Assembly: GCF_005576615.1 (NCBI RefSeq)
Contig: NZ_CP040332.1
Coordinates: forward strand, 310,001 to 374,000
Length of the DNA stretch: 64,000 nt
From: Natrinema versiforme
GTDB lineage: Archaea; Halobacteriota; Halobacteria; Halobacteriales; Natrialbaceae
Direction of reading: 5' to 3'
The notes beneath the pieces were generated by a model. It was not told the DNA's origin, ran no database searches, and saw nothing but the letters and a program-made list of their open reading frames with translations. Below, piece after piece: positions 37,169 to 45,072 of this stretch (position 1 is its first letter; each line of letters begins with the position of its first letter). A program made the translations under genes and the position numbers.

Positions 37169-37739
37169 TGACTGTCTTGATAGACGGTCGCAAACGGCAG
37201 ATAAATCGGCTAGCTGACAGCGCGCTAGACTCGCCGACGTCTACGAGGGTTTCGCTCTTCTGCGCCTCTTGGATCGCTTTGCGCTCCAATGGTCGGCGAA
37301 TCGAAGATTTACCTCGACAGCAGAACGCAAAGTGTTCTGCGGACGGTGTCGCCGTCGCGGGCCACCATTGATAAAATAACTGCCATAATTGATGGAGAGT
37401 GGTATTGGGTATACTCTACAATAGATATAGAAACATGGCTAATTCTCGATGTCGTAGTGTTCGGACGGCAAGGCCCCGGCCCAGCCGCTGCGTTCTGCAT
37501 CATTTGATCGAGAAACACAATCTCGACGGCACAGTGTTTCTCATTAACGGCTACAAATATCTAACTGCACTCTCCCGGAAGGATTGAACGGTCAACTCAA
37601 CTATGTCAAGAGAAATCTGATCGAAAAGTGGTTTTATGGCTTCAAAATGCGGGTTGACCGCTTCCATAACTCGTGGGAAAGTTGGGCAAGAATCAGCGAA
37701 TGGATTGAACAGTTTGCACACTACTACAATACACAATGA
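37169..37739 (+). pseudogene. Decayed IS6-family transposase
   Basis: Fragments in different frames match the DDE core of haloarchaeal IS6-type transposases: DGEWYWVYSTIDIETWLILDVVVFGRQG..PAAAF near 37390, EKHNLDGTVFLINGYKYLTAL near 37510, then IEKWFYGFKMRVDRFHNSW...WIEQFAHYYNTQ to a stop. Several shifts and stops interrupt it. The N-terminal part (RQINRLADSALDSPTS) is hardly recognisable. Terminal inverted repeats were not found. Confidence 0.78.
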
Positions 37740-37950
37740 CTACATTAGTCACTCACTGGAGAGATTCTATCGGAGGTACTAAACTAGACTGTGCCACGTA
37801 TCTCAAATTTTGAAGACCGTTTGGGAACGCGAATCTGACAGTCGATAAAATATACTACCAGTGACATCTATACTGCCAGAAACTCCTACTTTGAACGACG
37901 TCGCCATCACGCCGCGGCGCATTGTCGAACGCTTTATCGTTGTGAACCGT

Positions 37951-40900
37951 ATGACGACCCATTCGAAGGTTCAGTTGAGGATGACTGCGAGATCTAACAC
38001 CGCATTCGACGCAGGGGGCGATACCGAGGCCGAAATCGACGATCAGCGGGCCGCGTATGATTTCGTCTCGGACGACGTGGATCGACCCGCACTGGTCGAC
38101 GAGCTCCGCGACCGTGTCGACGGCGACGTCCGATTCGACACCTACACGCGGCAGCTGTACGCGACTGACGCGAGCGCGTACGAACTGACACCGATCGGCG
38201 TCGTCTACCCGAAGTCGACCGCCGATGTCGCCGCGACCGTCGCGTACTGTGCGGACCGCGAGATCCCGGTCCTCCCGCGCGGCGGTGGGACGAGCCTCGC
38301 GGGACAGGCGGTCAACGAGGCCGTCGTGCTCGATTTCACCCGTCACATGGACGGCATCGTAACCGTCGATCCCGATCAGCAACGGGCCCGCGTCGAGGCC
38401 GGGACGGTGCTCGGCGACCTCAACGAGGCGCTCGCTTCGCACAATCTGAAGTTCGCGCCCGACCCGGCTGCGGGGGACCGAAGCGCGATCGGCGGTGCGA
38501 TCGGGAACAACTCGACCGGCGCTCACTCGCTCGTCTACGGGAAGACCGACGCCTATCTCGAGGAGTGCGAGGTCGTACTGGCCGACGGAACAGTCGCCAC
38601 GCTCGGCGAGATATCCGTCGCGGAACTCCGCGAGTCCGCCGATTCCGAGGGGGACCTCCTCGAGCGGATCTACGCGGAAGTCGTCCGGATCATCGACGAG
38701 GAAGGTGACGAGGTGCGGGAGCGATTCCCGGATCTGAAGCGTAACGTCTCGGGGTATAACTTCGACGTACTCGTCGAGGAAGCCGAGACCGGGACTGTCA
38801 ACCTCGCGCGGCTGCTCGCGGGCAGCGAAGGGACCCTCGCTGTGGTCACCGAAGCCGAGGTGTCCCTCGAGCCCGTCCCGGAGACCAAGGCTGTGTCCCT
38901 GCTGTTTTACGAGAGCGTCCTCGAGGCCGTAACCGACGTGCAACACGTCCTCGAGCACGAACCGGCCGCGGTCGAGCTCATCGATAACGTGCTCCTCGGG
39001 CTGGCCCGGGGGACGACCGAGTTCGAGGCGGCAGCGTCGCTCGTCCCCGACGAGGCCGAGGCGGGGTTACTCGTCGAGTTCTACGCCGAGGACGACGATC
39101 ACGGCCGCGAGCAGACTGCCTCCCTCCTCGCGGATAGGGTTCCGGGGACCGGGACCGAGGCGACGCCGGCCGAGGATCGACCGGCGATCGACGAGACGAT
39201 CGCGTTCGCCGGGCTCGAGGCTCACGAGGAAGCCGAGCGCGAGACCTTCTGGACGCTGCGCAAGGCCGGGCTGCCAATCTTGCTCTCGCGGACCTCCGAC
39301 GAGAAGCACATCAGCTTCATCGAGGACTGTGCGATCCCGCCCGAACACCTCCCCGAGTTCGTCGAGCGGTTCCAGTCGCTGCTGGCCGAGAAGGGCCGCG
39401 ACGACGACGCGGCCTTTTATGCTCACGCCGGGCCGGGGGTGCTCCACGTCCGCCCGCTGGTCGATACGAAGGCCGACCGGGACCGCGAGGACATGGTCGC
39501 TATCGCCGACGAGGTCACCGACATGGTCGTCGAGTTCGGCGGCAGCGTCTCCGGCGAGCACGGCGACGGTCGGGCCCGCACCCAGTGGAATCACAAGCTC
39601 TACGGCGACGACCTCTGGCAGGCCTTTCGCGATCTGAAGACCGCGTTCGACCCCGACTGGCTGCTCAATCCGGGCAACGTCTGCGGCGACCACGACATGA
39701 CCGAACACCTCCGGTACGACGCCGACTACGAGTACGACGCGGGACTCGAGCCGTCGCTGAACTGGGACAACGAGAACGGCATGCAGGGGATGGTCGAACT
39801 CTGTCACGGCTGTGGCGGCTGTCGCGGCGAGCAGGAGACCACGGGCGGCGTGATGTGTCCGACCTACCGGGCGGCCGACGAGGAGATCACGGCGACCCGC
39901 GGCCGGGCGAACCTCCTCCGACAGTCGATGAGCGGCGACCTGCCGGACGACCCGACCGACGACGAGTTCGCCGAGGAGGTGCTCGACCTCTGTATCGGCT
40001 GTAAGGGCTGCAAGCGGGACTGTCCGAGCGGTGTCGACATGGCGAAGCTCAAGACCGAAGTCATGCACGAGCGTCATCAGGAACACGGCGCGAGCCTCCG
40101 GGACAGGCTCTTCGCTAACTTCGATACGCTCGCCGCAGTCGGCAGCGCGTTAGCACCGGTCTCGAACCTCGCCCAGTCGCTTCCCGGTTCGGACGTGCTC
40201 GCCGAGAAGACGGTCGGAATCGCGAGCGAGCGGTCGCTCCCCGAATTCAGCCGCGAGACGCTCCAGGACTGGTTCGAGGGGCGAGGCGGTTCGCGCGTTT
40301 CCGAAGCCGAGGCCGAGCGAAAAGCGGTCCTGTTCGCCGATACCTACACGAATTACAGCCATCCCGAGGTCGGCAAGGCGGCGGTGCGCGTCTTAGAGGC
40401 CGCGGGCGTTCACGTCGACGTGGCCGGCCGGACCGACAGCGGCCGGCCGGCCCTGTCGAAGGGGTTCGTCGACGCCGCCCGCGACGCCGTCGCGAAGAAC
40501 GTGGCGGCGCTCGAGCCGCGGGTTCGCGAGGGCTGGGACATCGTCGTGGCGGAACCGTCCGACGTCGTGATGTTCCAGTCCGACGCCCTCGACTTGCGGT
40601 CGGGGAAGGCTGTGGAGTCGTTCGCCGCGAACGCCTACGGCCTCTGTGAGTATCTGGATACGTTCCGGCTCGATGAGGCCGTCGAGTGGGCGGCACCCGC
40701 CGACTCGGTCGTCTACCACGGTCACTGCCATCAGAAGGCGGAGAAGAAAGACCACCACGCCGTCGGCGTACTCCGGCGGGCCGGCTACGCCGTCGACCCG
40801 CTCGATTCGGGCTGTTGTGGCATGGCCGGCACGTTCGGGTACGAGGCGGAACACTACTCGCTGAGTCAGTCCATCGGCGATATCCTCTTCGACCAGATCG

Positions 40901-41070
40901 AAGACAGTGGTGCCGAGGTCGTCGCCGCGCCGGGGACGTCCTGCCGGACCCAGCTCGGCGACAGTCGGATCGAATCGGTCCCCGCCGACAGCTCGCTCGC
41001 CGGGACCTCGCTCGACGGCGAGGCGCCCCCGACGCCGATCGAATTGCTCGCACACGCGCTTCCACGCTAG
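37951..41070 (+). CDS. FAD-linked oxidase/Fe-S fusion, D-lactate or glycolate dehydrogenase-like
   Basis: Protein of 1039 residues from the ATG at 37951, just after a GCTTTATCGT TATA element; the ATG at 37981 is also possible. Residues ~60-280 are a PCMH FAD domain (PRGGGTSLAGQAV, NNSTGAHSLVYGKT). The FAD-oxidase C-terminal domain follows, with GGSVSGEHGDGRAR. Next come ferredoxin-like cysteines (CHGCGGCRG...CP and CIGCKGCKRDCP) and a CCG domain (GHCHQKAEKKDHH, DSGCCGMAGTFGYE). This GlcD+GlpC-type fusion oxidises 2-hydroxyacids and passes electrons to the respiratory chain. The adjacent anion transporter may supply the substrate. Confidence 0.9.
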   Translation: MTTHSKVQLRMTARSNTAFDAGGDTEAEIDDQRAAYDFVSDDVDRPALVDELRDRVDGDVRFDTYTRQLYATDASAYELTPIGVVYPKSTADVAATVAYCADREIPVLPRGGGTSLAGQAVNEAVVLDFTRHMDGIVTVDPDQQRARVEAGTVLGDLNEALASHNLKFAPDPAAGDRSAIGGAIGNNSTGAHSLVYGKTDAYLEECEVVLADGTVATLGEISVAELRESADSEGDLLERIYAEVVRIIDEEGDEVRERFPDLKRNVSGYNFDVLVEEAETGTVNLARLLAGSEGTLAVVTEAEVSLEPVPETKAVSLLFYESVLEAVTDVQHVLEHEPAAVELIDNVLLGLARGTTEFEAAASLVPDEAEAGLLVEFYAEDDDHGREQTASLLADRVPGTGTEATPAEDRPAIDETIAFAGLEAHEEAERETFWTLRKAGLPILLSRTSDEKHISFIEDCAIPPEHLPEFVERFQSLLAEKGRDDDAAFYAHAGPGVLHVRPLVDTKADRDREDMVAIADEVTDMVVEFGGSVSGEHGDGRARTQWNHKLYGDDLWQAFRDLKTAFDPDWLLNPGNVCGDHDMTEHLRYDADYEYDAGLEPSLNWDNENGMQGMVELCHGCGGCRGEQETTGGVMCPTYRAADEEITATRGRANLLRQSMSGDLPDDPTDDEFAEEVLDLCIGCKGCKRDCPSGVDMAKLKTEVMHERHQEHGASLRDRLFANFDTLAAVGSALAPVSNLAQSLPGSDVLAEKTVGIASERSLPEFSRETLQDWFEGRGGSRVSEAEAERKAVLFADTYTNYSHPEVGKAAVRVLEAAGVHVDVAGRTDSGRPALSKGFVDAARDAVAKNVAALEPRVREGWDIVVAEPSDVVMFQSDALDLRSGKAVESFAANAYGLCEYLDTFRLDEAVEWAAPADSVVYHGHCHQKAEKKDHHAVGVLRRAGYAVDPLDSGCCGMAGTFGYEAEHYSLSQSIGDILFDQIEDSGAEVVAAPGTSCRTQLGDSRIESVPADSSLAGTSLDGEAPPTPIELLAHALPR

Positions 41071-41139
41071 TGGTCGGGTACTAGCCGTTGAATTCACGAA
41101 TCACGACAATTTTCCCGTTGTGTTGCCGAGCATCGGTCA

Positions 41140-42528
41140 ATGAATCGATCGGAAGCGGTCGAGGCGATTCGGTCACCAATATTCGCGTTCTCCCTCGCTA
41201 TCGCTGTCGCCGTCGCGACGTGGCTGCTCGCCTCGGGGTCGACGGCGACGATGCTCGCCATCACGCTCTTCTGTATCGTCCTCTGGGTTCTGACGCCGGT
41301 TCCGCCCTCGTACACGGGGCTGATCGGCCTCGGGCTGATCGCCGTGACCTTCTCGACGGAGTTGGCGCTCGTCGGCTTCCAGAAACCGGCGACGTGGCTC
41401 ATCGGGTTCGGGTTACTGATGGGCGAAGCGACACGCCAGAGCGGTCTCGCGAGCGGGGTCGGACGGTGGCTCGCGACCAGAACCATCGGCGACCCGACCG
41501 AGGCCGATTCGGTCCGAACCTACCGCCGACTGCTGCTCGCGCTCTCGATCGGTGCCCACGCGCTGGCCTTTCTCGTCCCCTCGGCGCTCGTCCGCATCCT
41601 CGCACTCGCACCGATCCTCCGCGAACTCGGCTCGCTTTTCGACTCCCGAGCGGCTCGAGTCGGCCTCTATCTCGGCCCGTTGTTCGCGACGTTTTACGGC
41701 TCCGCGGGCATCCTGACTGCGGACCTGCCGAATATCATCATCTCGGGCTTCAGTCAGTCGATCGCCGGACACACCATCTCGTGGTCCGAGTGGTGGCTCC
41801 ACATGTACCCCGTCATGGGCCTCGCCCGCGTGTTACTGGTCATCGGGATCGTCTACGCCTTCTTTCGGCCGTCAGCCGACTCGAGTTTCACGCTCCCCGA
41901 GAGTGGGCCGACGGACGGTGCCGCCCAACGACGGATGCTGGCGTTCCTGCTCGTCGGCGCGTCGATCTGGGCGACGGATTTCGTCCACGGGTTCCATCCG
42001 GTGATCGGTGCGGTCGTCGTCGTCATCCTCGCGTTCCTGCCGACCGTCGGCGTCGCCGACTTCGACACCGCCGGTCGCGATGTCGATTTCTCGATCCTGT
42101 TCTTTATCGCCGCGGTGTTCGCCATCGGCGACGGACTGACCGAGACCGGATTCACCGATCGCTCGGCGACGTACCTGCTCGAGTTGATCCCGACGGACGG
42201 CTCGCTCGCGGTGATACTCGCCTCCGTCTTTTTCATCACGTTCGCACTCACCTTCCTGATGGAGGGGTTGGCCGTCGCGAGCGTTCTCACTCCGATCCTG
42301 ATCCCCTACATCGACGCGGCGGGACTTCCGTTCACGCCCGTTTTGTTGGCCGAGGTACTGGCGCTGAGTTCGTACTTCTTTCCCTACCAGTCGGCGGTCC
42401 TCATCGTCATTCTGACCGAGGGTGATCTCGAGACGCGGGAACTGATCGTCACGACGGTCGCGTGTTCGGTCGCGACGATCGTGGTCTTGCTTCCGATCCA
42501 GTTCGGTCTGTTTAGCGTCTTCTACTGA
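41140..42528 (+). CDS. SLC13/DASS-family anion transporter
   Basis: Membrane protein of 462 residues with about 12 hydrophobic segments. Features include VLTPVPPSYTGLIGLGLIAV near the start, the paired re-entrant loops (FATFYGSAGILTADLPNIIISG and SSYFFPYQSAVLIVILTEG) and a central ILFFIAAVFAIGDGLTETGF. These fit the divalent-anion:Na+ symporter family, which takes up di- or tricarboxylates or sulfate. It starts 69 bases after the FAD/Fe-S dehydrogenase on the same strand, so uptake of a hydroxy- or dicarboxylate for that enzyme is likely but unproven. Confidence 0.86.
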   Translation: MNRSEAVEAIRSPIFAFSLAIAVAVATWLLASGSTATMLAITLFCIVLWVLTPVPPSYTGLIGLGLIAVTFSTELALVGFQKPATWLIGFGLLMGEATRQSGLASGVGRWLATRTIGDPTEADSVRTYRRLLLALSIGAHALAFLVPSALVRILALAPILRELGSLFDSRAARVGLYLGPLFATFYGSAGILTADLPNIIISGFSQSIAGHTISWSEWWLHMYPVMGLARVLLVIGIVYAFFRPSADSSFTLPESGPTDGAAQRRMLAFLLVGASIWATDFVHGFHPVIGAVVVVILAFLPTVGVADFDTAGRDVDFSILFFIAAVFAIGDGLTETGFTDRSATYLLELIPTDGSLAVILASVFFITFALTFLMEGLAVASVLTPILIPYIDAAGLPFTPVLLAEVLALSSYFFPYQSAVLIVILTEGDLETRELIVTTVACSVATIVVLLPIQFGLFSVFY

Positions 42529-42622
42529 GAGGGACTCCTCGAGCGGGCTCGCGTTCGGATCGAGCGAGAGTGAGGACTCGATCCCCCGACGGAGTTCATA
42601 GCGTTCTGTTTCGGTTATTCCT

Positions 42623-43510
42623 GTAGCCTATCCAGACAGGCTAACTGATCAGCCTAATTCATTAGCCTTCCTTGTAAGGTGGTCCCTCTCTCCGAACCAG
42701 CTGCTTCCGAAGCTATCGATCGGCGACTCCGGGTGCGCGTTCTGCAGGAACTCGAGCAGCGAGCGTTACCGAAGAGCGAGGATTGTGTCCCGGTCCATGA
42801 CCGATCGAATCAGCCGATTCAGATGCGCGGACTCGCCCACCCATCGAGACCTCCTGTTCTCTCGGCGAGTTGGGTCCCTCGTTCGCATCGATCGGTGCTT
42901 TCGACGTGAGCACCGATCAAACGTGCACTCGATCGCGAGTACAACGATTAGGCTATCTCGTTAGGCCAACTAGTTATGCTTCCGAGTAGGGTTGGTTAGC
43001 AATCTGCTACCGCTGGCACACCGATGCAGCCTACCCGATTCGATTTCCCTGATCGAAATGCCTGTTGGGATAGGTAGGCAGGCCTGGCTGTTAGGCTTCA
43101 AAGTTAGTCCCACTGGTTAGGTCAGCTAGCTATTCTGGCTGGCCCGTCTGCATTTCGATTAGGCCTACTGAATAGGCCAACCGAACGGACTTCTCGAGCC
43201 GAGGGCCGGGTACGAACCCTCTCTGTGGGCTACTCCGTTAGTCTCCCCAGTCGGCCTAACCGAATAGGTGGGCCGAATAGCCTATTTAGAACCCCTTCCT
43301 CGGGCCCTCGGTTAGCTTCGTCGAGCCTGCCGACTGCTACTCCTCTCCGTGTAGGCTACTCGGCTTTACCCGTCTGTCTCTGCCCTCATCTTCCGGCTGG
43401 CGGGGCAACTGCTTGCCAAACCCACTAGTTAGTTAGTCTAACTGGTTGGCCTAACTCAATGGCCTACTGAGTGCGTATGGTGAAGTATTATATTCGGGAA
43501 GGCTAACTAA
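42623..43510. repeat. Array of degenerate 13-bp phased repeats upstream of the ParA operon
   Basis: Non-coding DNA holding many 13-bp units of form T-T-A-G-G/C-C-Y-A-A-C-T-N-R, arranged head to tail without spacers. Clear runs are 42623-42674 (4 units), 42948-42999 (4), 43078-43142 (5), 43159-43184 (2), 43225-43289 (5) and 43433-43471 (3), plus single units at 43351 and 43498. Runs one and two keep the same 13-bp register across the gap (325 bp, 25 units). A period of 13 excludes coding. The last unit lies between the TATA element (43484-43495) and the ATG of the ParA gene. Confidence 0.8.
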
Positions 43511-43515
43511 CTCGT

Positions 43516-44358
43516 ATGCTCACATATACGACCTACTCGGAGGCGGGCGGCGTCGGCAAGTCGACGATCGGTGCGGCGCTGCTCGAGGCTCACGCCAATC
43601 ACGGACTCGACGTGCTCGCGATCGATATGGACCAGCAAAACGGCTCGCTCACCTACCTCCTCGACGTCGACGCTCCCCGCGACGACAGTCAGGCGGATAA
43701 CATCGTTCGACACCTGATCGACCGACCGAAGGGTCCGCTCGAGGATCTCATTCACGAAACCGAATCCGGCTTCGATCTCCTCCCGAGCCACAACATGCTC
43801 GAGAACCTCGAGGATCTGCTCAATCGCGCACAGCAGATGGCCGACGATCTCGGCGAGGGCGACGACTTCGATCCCTACGACCGACTTCGGCAGGTGCTCC
43901 TCGAGTCCAGCATCCCACAGGAATACGACGTGATCGTCGTCGATCCCCCGGCCACCGCGGGCCCCCACCTCTACAACGCCGTGTCGGCCACACGGAGCTT
44001 AGTGATCCCGGTCGAGCCCACCGGCAAGGGAATGCAAAGCGTCCTCGGGTTAGAAGAGCTCGTCGACGGCCTCGAGGATCGACTCGAAGCCGAGATCGGT
44101 GTCCTCGCGGCCGTCCCGAACGGCGTCGGCCGAACGTCCGATCAGGAGCGGTACCTCACGGAGATCCGTGATCGGGGCTATCCCGCCCCGGTTGCGATCC
44201 GCGAGCGATCGTCGCTCTTCGAAGGCTGCTGGGATCAACAGTGTACCCCGCGACACTACGTCGAGGAATACCGCGACCGGCAGCGCGACCACGAGATGGA
44301 AACGCTCGAGAAGATCGATCAGTTGGCGACGGAGATCGAGGAGGTCGACGACCGATGA
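43516..44358 (+). CDS. ParA/MinD-family partition ATPase
   Basis: Protein of 280 residues. The P-loop is SEAGGVGKSTIGAALLEAHA at residues ~8-27. The signature lysine before GGxGK in classical ParA (KGGVGKT) is replaced by alanine, as in several haloarchaeal paralogues. Switch motifs are LAIDMDQQNGSLTYLL and VIVVDPPATAG. The gene follows a 0.9-kb repeat array and overlaps the next gene by 4 bp (ATGA). A role in segregating this replicon, with the array as centromere and the partner as adaptor, is the simplest reading but is inferred. Confidence 0.9.
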   Translation: MLTYTTYSEAGGVGKSTIGAALLEAHANHGLDVLAIDMDQQNGSLTYLLDVDAPRDDSQADNIVRHLIDRPKGPLEDLIHETESGFDLLPSHNMLENLEDLLNRAQQMADDLGEGDDFDPYDRLRQVLLESSIPQEYDVIVVDPPATAGPHLYNAVSATRSLVIPVEPTGKGMQSVLGLEELVDGLEDRLEAEIGVLAAVPNGVGRTSDQERYLTEIRDRGYPAPVAIRERSSLFEGCWDQQCTPRHYVEEYRDRQRDHEMETLEKIDQLATEIEEVDDR

Positions 44359-44834
44359 AGAAGGGCTCCGGGAGCGATCCGTTCGCGGAGGTCCAGGAGG
44401 AAGCCGAATCGGAACCGGACGCGAACGAAGAGCAGGCCGTCGACGACGAGTCCGATTCCGAACCGGCCCAGCCGGTCACTGAAGACATCGACTCTCAAGC
44501 GGAGTCCGAGACGGATGGCGATCAGAACGAGGAGACTACCGCCGACTCGAGCGAGGCGGTCATCGGAGAGCCGCCCCAAAACGGTGCTGACGACGGCGGC
44601 GTTCCGTGGGTTTACGTCCGGGATACGGTCAAGCAGGACCGCGAGATGGTCCAGTTCTATCTCCGGGATTACGTCGTCGACGCGGAGGACGATTTCGTCG
44701 ATGCGGTCAGCGACCGACTCGGGACCGACGTTTCGAAGACCGACGTTCGGGAAGCGGCCTACGAGGCGGCGATGCACAACGTCGACGAAGTCGTCGACCG
44801 ACTCGAGGCGTGGGGCTTCGAATCGGAGGACTGA
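44355..44834 (+). CDS. Acidic partner of the ParA-like ATPase (candidate centromere-binding protein)
   Basis: Protein of 159 residues from the ATG at 44355 inside the ParA stop. Residues 1-80 are disordered and extremely acidic (ESEPDANEEQAVDDESDSEP...). Residues ~85-159 are a compact helical domain (VPWVYVRDTVKQDREMVQFYLRDYVVDAEDDFVDAV...KTDVREAAYEAAMHNVDEVVDRLEAWGFE). I do not recognise a named family and see no ParB nuclease-like motif. Position and coupling suggest an adaptor between ATPase and DNA repeats. Confidence 0.8.
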   Translation: MKKGSGSDPFAEVQEEAESEPDANEEQAVDDESDSEPAQPVTEDIDSQAESETDGDQNEETTADSSEAVIGEPPQNGADDGGVPWVYVRDTVKQDREMVQFYLRDYVVDAEDDFVDAVSDRLGTDVSKTDVREAAYEAAMHNVDEVVDRLEAWGFESED

Positions 44835-45072
44835 CACCGCCCGTTGCCACCGTGAGTCTCGGGTGAAGGCGCACCCGTAAACGTGCGCTTGAATCGCGGG
44901 ACGTTGACCGGAACGGGGATTACGTGCCTGCCGCCGACGGCGGCCAGAACGGAAGTCCACGCGAAAGCCAGTGTAGACTCACAGTCTGTACGTCATCAGA
45001 CCTCGTCTGATGGAATCCTCAACGAAGCGAACGGCCCCGCCGTGAGCGAGTAGGGGGAGGGGAGGAGGTAAT

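Noticed and set aside
37855-38958. Long minus-strand frame opposite the FAD/Fe-S dehydrogenase
   Set aside because: A mirror of codon bias in a high-GC gene; no motifs, and the plus-strand protein has clear FAD domains there.
43225-43428. A short protein frame in the repeat region
   Set aside because: The 13-bp period would shift frame with each unit, and the composition is not haloarchaeal-protein-like.
42623-43510. The 13-bp array as a cluster of iron boxes
   Set aside because: It shares the TTAGGC/GCCTAA core with the iron boxes but is head-to-tail at 13 bp rather than 16-bp palindromes, and no iron genes are adjacent.
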